Shown in pieces: positions 1-5,966 of a stretch of 5,966 nt of DNA; the stretch's first letter is position 1, and each line of letters opens with the position of its first letter. Origin of the DNA: Pseudomonadota bacterium (GTDB lineage: Bacteria; Pseudomonadota; Gammaproteobacteria; Burkholderiales; Ferrovaceae). A program made the translations under genes and the position numbers. The notes under the pieces were generated by a model. It ran no database searches. It saw only the letters and a list, made by a program, of their open reading frames with translations, and was not told the DNA's origin. The stretch spans positions 1 through 5,966 of the forward strand of contig JAJZDE010000080.1 in the NCBI GenBank assembly GCA_021828745.1, read 5' to 3'.

Positions 1-170
1 GAAAGCATCTAACGCAATTGAGTGGTCTTGATGTGGTTCTGGTTCATAAAAAAATCTTTACCCATGAAGATCGGACCCACCTTTATGGGGAATTGGAATG
101 CTTGACGGATTTCAGTCATAAATGTCGCGATTCTTACAGTTCCTCATCCGCACCTACCAACTCTGCTTAA
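1..170 (+). CDS. rnpA: RNase P protein component, C-terminal end (partial, 5' end outside window)
   Basis: This is the tail of the protein subunit of RNase P, which helps the catalytic RNA remove 5' leaders from precursor tRNAs. The frame whose first full codon is at base 3 is open for 55 codons to TAA at 168-170. It reads [14 protein letters not shown] followed by HLYGELECL, matching the usual RnpA ending: a beta strand of the form xxDVVVxx and then a helix ending in a leucine-rich ELxxLL-like motif. The other two forward frames stop within the first 30 bases. After the helix comes a low-complexity tail ([12 protein letters not shown]), much of it encoded in the 49-bp overlap with yidD. Position directly before yidD and yidC is the standard context and carries much of the weight, because only about half of a usual 110-130 residue protein is visible. 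Assignment is from family pattern plus synteny. Confidence 0.85.
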   Translation, partial: KHLTQLSGLDVVLVHKKIFTHEDRTHLYGELECLTDFSHKCRDSYSSSSAPTNSA

Positions 171-331
171 GTCCTTTTCTGGGCCGTTCTTGTCGTTTTT
201 ATCCAACTTGCTCTCAATATGCTCACGATGCCATCCTCCGGCACGGGGCAGTGCGTGGTATCGGCTTGGCGGCAAAACGTTTGTGTAAATGTCACCCCTG
301 GCATCCCGGGGGCTACGACCCCGTTCCGTGA
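122..331 (+). CDS. yidD: YidD, small membrane protein insertion efficiency factor
   Basis: This 69-residue protein belongs to the YidD family (DUF37), a small inner-membrane-associated protein that assists insertion of membrane proteins, probably near YidC. The family hallmarks are all present: an N-terminal amphipathic or hydrophobic stretch (residues 1-20), the core [11 protein letters not shown] (residues 24-34) with Cys24 and Cys30, a following HG (41-42), and the [13 protein letters not shown] signature (57-69) that closes the protein. The protein ends right at this motif, so the variable basic tail that extends some homologues, such as the E. coli one, is missing. The start is the ATG at 122. 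It lies inside rnpA, giving a 49-bp overlap in a different frame. Only a weak purine stretch (ACGGA, 105-109) precedes it, so translation is probably coupled to rnpA. The yidC start lies 7 bases after the stop. Confidence 0.93.
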   Translation: MSRFLQFLIRTYQLCLSPFLGRSCRFYPTCSQYAHDAILRHGAVRGIGLAAKRLCKCHPWHPGGYDPVP

Positions 332-338
332 GAGTCCT

Positions 339-2006
339 ATGAAACTGCAACGAATCATCCCTTTGATCATCTTTACGCTATCCACTTTTATGCTGTGGGA
401 CGCCTGGCAAGCTTCTCAGGGAAAAAGGCCGGTCGCAGGGATAAGTGCGCTTCCCGCACCCAGCGCTTCCAGTGGAGCGTCTTCCGTTGCCACGTCCTCC
501 TCCTCCTCCTCGGGTTCCGTCCCTGTTGCCCCCACGGCTTCGTCGTCGGGCGCAGTGGTTGCATCCTCAGACTTGACCCATGGTCAAAGAATTCTGGTTC
601 ATACCGACCTGTTCGATGCGGACATCGATACGGTGGGCGCAGACCTGCGCAGTTTGAAATTGAATCATCATCTTTCGGCTGAGAACGAACATCGTCCCGT
701 AGACCTGTTCGAAGATCATTCCAGCCTGATCTATGTTGCCCAGAGCGGTTTGCTGGGAGATCATCTGCCGAACCATACTTCGATTTACCAGTCGGCAGGG
801 ACGAATTATTCTCTGGAACCGGGCCAGGAGGATATCTCTGTCCCTCTGACCACGGAAGTGCCGGGGGTGGTTTCTGTGACGAAAATTTACCACTTCAAGC
901 GGGGAAGTTACGTCATCGGTGTTGAAACAAAGGTGAAAAACCTATCTTCTGCCCCCCTGTCTCCCTCTGCCTATTTCCAGTTTTTACGGGTTTCCAAAGC
1001 TCCTCCCGGTGACCCCCGCTTTGTCAGCACCTATACAGGACCTGCGGTTTACACCCAAGCCACAAAATTCCAAAAAATTTCCTTCTCCGACATTGAAAAG
1101 GGAAAAAAAGACTACCCAGTCAATGCCAATGATGGCTGGCTTGCCATGCTCCAACATTATTTCGTCTCTGCCTGGTTACCCCCTAGCGGCGTCCCCCGCG
1201 AATTCTTTACACGCAAGGTCGGGAATGATTTGTACACCGCAGGGGTCATCCTGCCCATGGGGACGATCCAGCCACAGGGGAGTGCGGATGTATCGGTGCC
1301 TCTTTATGCCGGGCCGCAGGAGGGCGCAAAACTCAAGTCCCTCGCACCCGGCCTGGATTTGACCATCGACTATGGTTGGCTGACCATCATCGCCATGCCC
1401 ATGTTCCAATTTCTCTCCTGGATTCATGGGTTGGTAGGAAATTGGGGCGTTGCCATCATTTTGCTGACGGTAACCATCAAATTGGCCTTTTTCCCGCTGT
1501 CTGCAGCAAGCTACAAATCCATGGCCAAGATGCGCGTGGTTCAGCCCAAGATGGAAAGAATCCGCCAACAGTATGCGGATGACAAGGGACGCATGAATCA
1601 GGCCATGATGGAGTTGTACAAGACGGAGAAAATAAATCCCTTGGGGGGGTGTTTACCCATGGTGGTACAGATTCCTGTTTTCATTTCTCTTTATTGGGTG
1701 TTGCTGGGCGCGGTGGAATTGCGTCATGCACCCTTCTTTGCGTGGATTCATGATTTGTCCGCCCCCGACCCTTTTTATATCCTTCCCCTGATTATGACCG
1801 CTTCCATGTTTTTGCAACAGCGCATGAGCCCCAAGCCGGCAGACCCCGTGCAAGCAAAGGTGATGCAGTTCATGCCCCTTGCCTTCAGTTTCATGTTCTT
1901 CTTCTTTCCAGCGGGTCTGGTACTGTACTGGGTTGTCAATAATCTCTTGTCCATTGCCCAGCAATGGCAGATTACCCGTATGATGGGTGATGGAGTCAAG
2001 TCCTGA
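339..2006 (+). CDS. yidC: YidC, inner-membrane protein insertase
   Basis: YidC inserts and folds inner-membrane proteins, alone or with SecYEG. The frame is open further upstream, but the ATG at 339 is chosen: it follows yidD, has a GAGAG ribosome site at 330-334, and puts a transmembrane segment at the N terminus (about residues 6-20). The result is 555 residues, close to the 548 of E. coli. A Ser/Ala/Pro-rich linker (about 36-77) leads to the large periplasmic domain (about 80-340, with GWLAMLQHYF near its end). The conserved insertase domain starts at Tyr345 and has five predicted membrane segments near 348-366, 439-457, 478-494, 510-524 and 526-542. It holds the cytoplasmic hairpin loop (about 395-437, MAKMRVVQPK), NPLGGC (433-438), ELRHAP (460-465) and IHDLSAPDP (470-478). 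Lys381 sits where E. coli has the hydrophilic-groove arginine. The C-terminal tail is short, with little of the basic extension seen in E. coli. Confidence 0.97.
   Translation: MKLQRIIPLIIFTLSTFMLWDAWQASQGKRPVAGISALPAPSASSGASSVATSSSSSSGSVPVAPTASSSGAVVASSDLTHGQRILVHTDLFDADIDTVGADLRSLKLNHHLSAENEHRPVDLFEDHSSLIYVAQSGLLGDHLPNHTSIYQSAGTNYSLEPGQEDISVPLTTEVPGVVSVTKIYHFKRGSYVIGVETKVKNLSSAPLSPSAYFQFLRVSKAPPGDPRFVSTYTGPAVYTQATKFQKISFSDIEKGKKDYPVNANDGWLAMLQHYFVSAWLPPSGVPREFFTRKVGNDLYTAGVILPMGTIQPQGSADVSVPLYAGPQEGAKLKSLAPGLDLTIDYGWLTIIAMPMFQFLSWIHGLVGNWGVAIILLTVTIKLAFFPLSAASYKSMAKMRVVQPKMERIRQQYADDKGRMNQAMMELYKTEKINPLGGCLPMVVQIPVFISLYWVLLGAVELRHAPFFAWIHDLSAPDPFYILPLIMTASMFLQQRMSPKPADPVQAKVMQFMPLAFSFMFFFFPAGLVLYWVVNNLLSIAQQWQITRMMGDGVKS
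495..512 (+). repeat. Trinucleotide (TCC)5-TCG serine tract inside yidC
   Basis: Five perfect TCC units (495-509) followed by TCG encode six serines in a row (YidC residues 53-58). They lie in the flexible linker between the N-terminal membrane segment and the periplasmic domain. A change in unit number would stay in frame, so this is a possible tolerated length polymorphism. It is too short to call a proven hypervariable repeat. Confidence 0.6.
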
Positions 2007-3357
2007 TATTATCGTTGCCCAGGCAACAGCCCCGATTCCCTCAGGGATCGGGGTTTTGCGCCTTTCTGGCCGATCCATGGAGGCACTGGTCCGGTCTTTG
2101 ACTGGAAAAGGTTATCCTGCAGCGCGCTTGGCCTCTCTGCGTTCATTCCATAATCGTTCGGGGGAGATCATTGATCGTGGTCTCATTCTGTATTTTCCGG
2201 CACCGCATTCCTATACGGGGGAAGATGTCGTCGAGTTGCACACCCACGGTAGCCCGGTTGTTCTCCAGGAATTGCAGGCGCACTGTCTTCAGTGGGGCGC
2301 AAGATTGGCCAATCCGGGAGAATTTACCTTAAGGGCTTACCTCAACAATAAAATAGACCTCAACCAGGCGGAAGCCGTGGCTGACTTGATCCATGCGGAA
2401 TCTTCCCAGGCGGCTCGTTCAGCGGCCATGGCTTTGTCCGGTAAGTTTTCCGAGGTCATTCACTTTCTGATTTCCGATCTCACGACGCTTCGGGTACGAC
2501 TGGAAAGTGATTTTGATTTTAGTGATGAGGAAGTCCCTGTTTTTCAAGAAAATTCCTTCCGATCCTCATTGAATCACCTGCTTGAACGGTTGACACGTTT
2601 GGTGGAAAATTCGAGGCAGGGCGCGCTGTTGCGCGAAGGTAAAAACATCGTTTTGATTGGCTCCCCCAATGTGGGGAAGTCAAGTTTGCTCAATGCGCTG
2701 ACCGAGGAAGACCACGCTTTGGTGACCCCCATTGCGGGAACCACGCGGGATCTGATTCGTGGTCATATGGTTTTGCAGGGCATACCGATCCATCTGGTGG
2801 ATACCGCCGGTATTCGTAAAACAGACGATTTTGTTGAACTTGCGGGGATCGAGCGTACGTGGTTGGCCGCGAACAAGTCGGATCTGGCCTTGATCGTGGT
2901 TGATGTTCGTAAAGGGGTGACGGAAGAGGATCGTTCCTTGATTGGACGTTTGCATCCGGACCAGCCAAAACTCATTGTTGCGAATAAAATGGACCTTCTA
3001 TCCCAGGAACACGATGTTGTTTCTGAAATGCAGGGCCCCGCCGCAGGGTTGTTACCGGTGATTCCGGTATCGGCACATACGGGGGAAGGGTTGGAAGGAC
3101 TGAAGCAGAAGATGCTGTCGGGCATGGAGATCGATCGGGTTTCGGAAGTACCGTTGCTGTTGGCACGGGAACGCCATATCGGAATTCTGGGACAAGCCAT
3201 GAGTCACCTTCGGGAGGCCTTGAAAACCGTTGAATCAGAGTTTGTTGCTGAAGAATTGCGCCAGGCTCAACTCAAATTGGCACAAATTTCAGGCAAGGAA
3301 TTTGCGGCAGATGATTTGTTGGGAGAAATTTTTTCAAGGTTTTGTATCGGAAAGTAA
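1990..3357 (+). CDS. mnmE: MnmE (TrmE), tRNA-modifying GTPase
   Basis: MnmE is the GTPase and folate-binding half of the MnmEG complex, which adds carboxymethylaminomethyl (or aminomethyl) groups to C5 of wobble U34 in certain tRNAs. The N-terminal folate-binding domain shows DIIVAQATAP, TGEDVVELHTHGSPVV and NPGEFTLRA (108-116). The inserted G domain has G1 GSPNVGKS (224-231), the K-loop/G2 AGTTRD (249-254), G3 DTAG (271-274), G4 NKMD (332-335) and a G5-like SAHTGEG (361-367). The protein ends in the diagnostic FCIGK, with the conserved cysteine at 452. Its length of 455 residues matches the 454 of E. coli. The ATG at 1990 is preferred because it gives the usual short N terminus; a GTG at 1987 is in frame and adds one residue. 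The start overlaps the end of yidC by 17 bp, with no strong ribosome site, suggesting translational coupling. mnmG follows after a 64-bp gap. Confidence 0.97.
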   Translation: MESSPDIIVAQATAPIPSGIGVLRLSGRSMEALVRSLTGKGYPAARLASLRSFHNRSGEIIDRGLILYFPAPHSYTGEDVVELHTHGSPVVLQELQAHCLQWGARLANPGEFTLRAYLNNKIDLNQAEAVADLIHAESSQAARSAAMALSGKFSEVIHFLISDLTTLRVRLESDFDFSDEEVPVFQENSFRSSLNHLLERLTRLVENSRQGALLREGKNIVLIGSPNVGKSSLLNALTEEDHALVTPIAGTTRDLIRGHMVLQGIPIHLVDTAGIRKTDDFVELAGIERTWLAANKSDLALIVVDVRKGVTEEDRSLIGRLHPDQPKLIVANKMDLLSQEHDVVSEMQGPAAGLLPVIPVSAHTGEGLEGLKQKMLSGMEIDRVSEVPLLLARERHIGILGQAMSHLREALKTVESEFVAEELRQAQLKLAQISGKEFAADDLLGEIFSRFCIGK

Positions 3358-3366
3358 GGTTTAACT

Positions 3367-3392
3367 CCCTGTGTTTCACGTGAAACACAGGG
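3367..3392. promoter_or_regulatory. parS: parS centromere-like site bound by ParB
   Basis: A perfect 26-bp palindrome (13-base arms, centre between 3379 and 3380) contains at 3372-3387 the exact 16-bp consensus parS, TGTTTCACGTGAAACA. ParB (Spo0J) binds such sites near the origin, loads as a CTP-dependent clamp, spreads along DNA and works with ParA in chromosome segregation. This fits the start of a likely parA at the right edge of the window. The site fills much of the gap between mnmE and mnmG. As RNA it could fold into an 11-bp stem with an ACGU loop, but no U-run follows on either strand, so it is not an intrinsic terminator. I found only this one exact copy in the window. Confidence 0.93.
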
Positions 3393-3406
3393 GAGAAACG
3401 GGTAAA

Positions 3407-3411
3407 AAGGA
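3407..3411 (+). promoter_or_regulatory. Ribosome binding site deciding the mnmG start
   Basis: AAGGA lies 10 bases before the GTG at 3422. It supports that codon as the mnmG start over the in-frame GTG at 3371, which sits at the edge of the parS core and has no comparable purine-rich site before it. The out-of-frame ATG at 3411 does not lead into mnmG. Confidence 0.65.
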
Positions 3412-3421
3412 TGGGCAATAC

Positions 3422-5305
3422 GTGAAATATCCTCAAGAATTTGCAGTGATCGTGGTGGGGGGAGGGCACGCAGGGACTGAAGCAGCCCTGGCCGCTGCAC
3501 GTGCCGGTATGACAACCCTCCTGCTGACCCATAATATCGAAACGTTGGGTCAAATGTCTTGTAATCCTTCCATTGGCGGGATCGGTAAGGGTCATTTGGT
3601 CAAGGAAATTGACGCGTTGGGCGGTGTCATGGGGCGGGCTGCAGATGCTGCAGGGATCCAGTTCAGAATATTGAACAGCAGTAAGGGCCCGGCCGTTCGG
3701 GCGACCCGTGCACAAATTGACCGACAACTTTATCGGCAATATATCCGCTGGTGCCTGGAAAATCAGCCGAACCTGATTATTTTTCAGCAAGCCGTCACTG
3801 CCCTCAAGATGATGGGGAATCGTGTGATAGGTGTGGAAACTCAGTTAGGGGTATGGTTTGCTGCCCAATCAGTGGTACTGACGACGGGAACTTTTTTGGC
3901 GGGATTGATGCATATTGGATTGAACAAAAGCCCCGGAGGACGGGCTGGTGATGCCCCCGCCGTTCCGCTGGCAGAACAATTGAGAGAGTTGTCCTTACCC
4001 GTAGGACGCTTGAAGACTGGAACGCCTCCCCGAATTGATGGGAGAACCATCGATTATTCCAAAACGCTGGCCCAACCTGGGGACGAACCAAAACCGAAGT
4101 TTTCATTTTGGTCGACGGAGCAGAATTACCCCCGACAAGTGCCTTGCTGGATTACCCATACCACAGAAATGACTCATGAAATCATCCGGCAGGGTTTGGA
4201 TCGTTCGCCTCTTTATACAGGGGTGATCGAGGGCGTTGGACCCCGTTACTGCCCTTCCATCGAAGACAAGATACATCGTTTTGGTGATAAATCCTCGCAC
4301 CAGGTCTATCTGGAGCCCGAGGGTTTGACCACTCATGAAGTGTACCCCAACGGTATTTCCACCAGTTTGTCCTTTGACGTTCAACTGGCTTTGGTACACT
4401 CGATTCCAGGATTGGAAAAAGCGCACTTGTTGAGGCCGGGCTATGCCATCGAGTATGATTACCTGGACCCGCGTGGCCTGTTTCCCACTTTGGAATCCAA
4501 ATCGTTGAGCGGCTTGTTTCTTGCCGGTCAGATCAATGGGACCACGGGGTACGAAGAGGCTGCAGCACAGGGCTTGCTTGCCGGACTCAATGCGGCGCAT
4601 GCCGCCCGTGATCGTGATGGATGGGCACCCCTGCGCCATGAGGCTTATCTGGGGGTCATGGTGGATGATCTGGTGACACGGGGGGTTACAGAGCCTTACC
4701 GAATGTTTACCAGCAGGGCAGAATACCGTTTGCAATTGCGGGAAGATAATGCTGATTTGAGACTTTCTGAACAAGCCTATAAATTTGGGCTGATTTCTGA
4801 CCAACAATGGGCTGAGTTTTCAGAGAAAAGAATGATGATCGAGGAAGAAACTCAGCGCATCGGCAAAATCCGATACCAACCAGAAAACCACTCAACCGAT
4901 GAACTGACCACAATATTTGGGCCGAATTATCCGGATAAGGAAGCCACTTACCTTGAATTGCTCAGACGACCAGAAGTTGGCTATGAACAACTTGAACGTC
5001 TCGGTGTTCTGGAACCCAGTTCAGAAAAATTACAGGCCATTAGAAAACAAGTGGAAGTTCAGGTAAAATACAGCGGCTATATTGAGCGGCAAAAACTGGA
5101 AGTAGAACGGCAGCGAGCTCAGGAAGAAACCCGGTTATCCCAGGACTTGAACTATTTTGAAGTCTTGGGCCTATCTCGTGAAGTCCAGGAAAAATTACAA
5201 CAGCATTGTCCCACAACGCTCGGACAAGCCAGTCGAATACCCGGGATTACCCCTGCAGCCATTTCCTTGCTCATGGTCCACGTAAAGCGAACCCATCATG
5301 CCTGA
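3422..5305 (+). CDS. mnmG: MnmG (GidA), FAD-dependent tRNA wobble-uridine modification subunit
   Basis: MnmG is the FAD- and NADH-using partner of MnmE in making cmnm5U34/nm5U34 on tRNA. The frame is open from a GTG at 3371, but the GTG at 3422 is chosen: the protein then begins [20 protein letters not shown], the family-typical N terminus, and its 627 residues match the 629 of E. coli. The FAD-binding Rossmann motif GGGHAG is at 13-18. [10 protein letters not shown] follows, with Cys47, and the first GidA signature [11 protein letters not shown] carries Cys277; both cysteines align in number with those important in E. coli. The second signature [14 protein letters not shown] is at 368-381. 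The C-terminal part has YSGYIERQ and a helical end (LSREVQEKL through [14 protein letters not shown]) of the type that contacts MnmE and tRNA. Translation starts just downstream of parS. The end overlaps rsmG by 8 bp, so the two are probably co-expressed. Confidence 0.97.
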   Translation: MKYPQEFAVIVVGGGHAGTEAALAAARAGMTTLLLTHNIETLGQMSCNPSIGGIGKGHLVKEIDALGGVMGRAADAAGIQFRILNSSKGPAVRATRAQIDRQLYRQYIRWCLENQPNLIIFQQAVTALKMMGNRVIGVETQLGVWFAAQSVVLTTGTFLAGLMHIGLNKSPGGRAGDAPAVPLAEQLRELSLPVGRLKTGTPPRIDGRTIDYSKTLAQPGDEPKPKFSFWSTEQNYPRQVPCWITHTTEMTHEIIRQGLDRSPLYTGVIEGVGPRYCPSIEDKIHRFGDKSSHQVYLEPEGLTTHEVYPNGISTSLSFDVQLALVHSIPGLEKAHLLRPGYAIEYDYLDPRGLFPTLESKSLSGLFLAGQINGTTGYEEAAAQGLLAGLNAAHAARDRDGWAPLRHEAYLGVMVDDLVTRGVTEPYRMFTSRAEYRLQLREDNADLRLSEQAYKFGLISDQQWAEFSEKRMMIEEETQRIGKIRYQPENHSTDELTTIFGPNYPDKEATYLELLRRPEVGYEQLERLGVLEPSSEKLQAIRKQVEVQVKYSGYIERQKLEVERQRAQEETRLSQDLNYFEVLGLSREVQEKLQQHCPTTLGQASRIPGITPAAISLLMVHVKRTHHA

Positions 5306-5948
5306 ATATGACCACATTACCTCTGAAGAAGTACAGGTCCTTCGTAGTGGTCTGGAATCATTAAATATTTCTGCGTCTGAAAAAAGTCTCGCTCAGGCCA
5401 TTCAATACCTGGATCTCCTGGAAAAATGGAATGGCGCCATCAATTTGACGGCCATTCGTCAAAGAGATCGAATGCTGACCCTTCATTTGATGGACAGTTG
5501 GTCACTGGTTCCCTTTCTGAAGGAATCGGATTCATTGCTGGATGTGGGGTCCGGGGGAGGATTTCCAGGAATTCCGGTGGCATTGATCCGTCCGGACTTG
5601 TCCATTACTCTGATGGAATCCAATCAAAAGAAAGTTGCTTTCCTGAGGCAAGCCAAAATCGAATTAAAGTTGTCTCACCTGGAGGTCATGGGAGAGCGCG
5701 TTGAGCAGAGCACCCCGACCAAGTTATTCAATGTCATCACTTGTCGTGCTTTTTCAGATCTCCCCGAATTTGTCCGAGCAACGCGCCATTTACTTCAGAA
5801 AGGGGGGACGTGGATTGCCATGAAAGGGGCCATTCCTTACGATGAAATCAATCGGCTGCCCACCGAAATATCCACCACCATCACGCCCATTCAAATACCG
5901 GGTCTCAAGGCCGAGCGTCATTTGATTCACCTGCGCCTCTCAAACTGA
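5298..5948 (+). CDS. rsmG: RsmG (GidB), 16S rRNA m7G methyltransferase
   Basis: RsmG uses S-adenosylmethionine to methylate N7 of a guanine in the 530 loop of 16S rRNA (G527 in E. coli numbering). Loss of it is known to give low-level streptomycin resistance in several bacteria. The 216-residue product is near the family size (207 in E. coli). It shows the N-terminal helical part with [15 protein letters not shown], the SAM-binding glycine loop [13 protein letters not shown] (81-93), an acidic strand end [14 protein letters not shown], and the CRAFSDL segment (149-155) corresponding to the usual SRAFxxL. The ATG at 5298 lies inside the end of mnmG (8-bp overlap) with only the weak purine stretch AAAGCGA upstream, so coupling to mnmG is likely. 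The stop TGA shares its last base with the next ATG. Confidence 0.96.
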   Translation: MPEYDHITSEEVQVLRSGLESLNISASEKSLAQAIQYLDLLEKWNGAINLTAIRQRDRMLTLHLMDSWSLVPFLKESDSLLDVGSGGGFPGIPVALIRPDLSITLMESNQKKVAFLRQAKIELKLSHLEVMGERVEQSTPTKLFNVITCRAFSDLPEFVRATRHLLQKGGTWIAMKGAIPYDEINRLPTEISTTITPIQIPGLKAERHLIHLRLSN

Positions 5949-5966
5949 TGGAAAAGATATTGGCGG
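5948..5966 (+). CDS. parA: Probable ParA (Soj) chromosome-partitioning ATPase, first six codons only
   Basis: The ATG at 5948-5950 overlaps the rsmG stop as TGATG and opens a frame reading MEKILA before the window ends. ParA proteins commonly start MxKILAxANQKGGVGKTT, a strand leading into the deviant Walker A motif, so the fragment fits. The call rests mostly on context: rsmG is usually followed by parA and parB near the origin, and a perfect parS site lies 2.5 kb upstream. The Walker motif itself is outside the window. The one-base overlap and absence of a clear ribosome site suggest translational coupling with rsmG. Confidence 0.65.

Noticed and set aside
276..290. TTTGTGTAAATG and a few TTATCC strings elsewhere as possible DnaA boxes.
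   Set aside because: None matches TTATNCACA on either strand and they do not cluster. They lie in coding sequence, so the origin itself is not supported inside this window.
219..338. A 40-codon N-terminal extension of YidC from an ATG at 219.
   Set aside because: It is yidD read in another frame. The start at 339 has a ribosome site and places the N-terminal membrane segment correctly.
1103..1109. A run of seven A bases in yidC in the A AAA AAA register of a -1 slippery site.
   Set aside because: The -1 frame ends at a stop about eight codons later and I see no conserved stimulator. The zero frame continues through the full conserved protein.
1643..1649. A run of seven G bases in yidC, a possible phase-variable tract.
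   Set aside because: It simply encodes the Leu-Gly-Gly of the conserved NPLGGC motif in a gene that is normally essential. Off-frame variants would not be tolerated.
3315..3360. A possible promoter for mnmG at the end of mnmE (TTGTTG-like box with an AT-rich stretch downstream).
   Set aside because: No well-spaced TATAAT-like -10 box is present and the sequence is constrained by mnmE coding. It is too weak to report.
3367..3392. The palindrome between mnmE and mnmG as a Rho-independent terminator.
   Set aside because: No T-run follows the stem on either strand, and the sequence is an exact parS.
4103..4807. A 234-codon open frame on the minus strand inside mnmG, the longest antisense frame in the window.
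   Set aside because: It lies wholly opposite a strongly conserved MnmG segment, resembles no family I know, and is explained by the codon pattern of the sense gene. Other minus-strand frames (567-893, 1653-2078, 2763-3200, 3272-3790) were rejected for the same reason.

Overview
The window is an ordinary proteobacterial chromosome segment next to the replication origin. It holds seven genes, all on the + strand and tightly packed: the 3' end of rnpA, then yidD, yidC, mnmE, mnmG and rsmG, and the first six codons of a gene that is most likely parA. Together with a perfect parS centromere site, this matches the classic rnpA-yidD-yidC-mnmE-mnmG-rsmG-parA-parB order of many gamma- and betaproteobacteria. 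The YidC insertase domain (SAASYKSMAKMR, NPLGGC, ELRHAP, IHDLSAPDP, YWVVNNLLSIAQQW) reads most like betaproteobacteria or Acidithiobacillia. The G+C content is roughly balanced by eye. I cannot name a genus.

Layout. Bases 1-2006 carry the RNA-processing and membrane-biogenesis block: RnpA (protein part of RNase P), YidD (small membrane protein insertion factor) and YidC (inner-membrane insertase). The rnpA end and the yidD start overlap by 49 bp in different frames. The yidC end and the mnmE start overlap by 17 bp. Bases 1990-5305 carry the two subunits of the tRNA wobble-uridine modification enzyme, MnmE (GTPase) and MnmG (FAD protein). They are separated by the only real intergenic gap, 64 bp at 3358-3421. 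That gap contains a 26-bp perfect palindrome with an exact 16-bp parS core. Bases 5298-5948 encode RsmG (16S rRNA m7G methyltransferase), which overlaps mnmG by 8 bp. The presumed parA start overlaps the rsmG stop by one base (TGATG).

How the genes relate. MnmE and MnmG work as one complex on tRNA, and RsmG modifies the 16S rRNA decoding site. RnpA matures tRNA 5' ends, and YidD and YidC serve membrane protein insertion. The parS site and the parA start tie this translation and membrane cluster to chromosome segregation. The overlaps suggest transcriptional and translational coupling. I saw no convincing promoter or intrinsic terminator.

No novel system is visible. The most noteworthy signals are the parS site in the transcribed leader of mnmG, its ability to mimic an upstream mnmG start codon, and the long rnpA/yidD overlap. 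There is no stretch of more than 300 bases without a gene.
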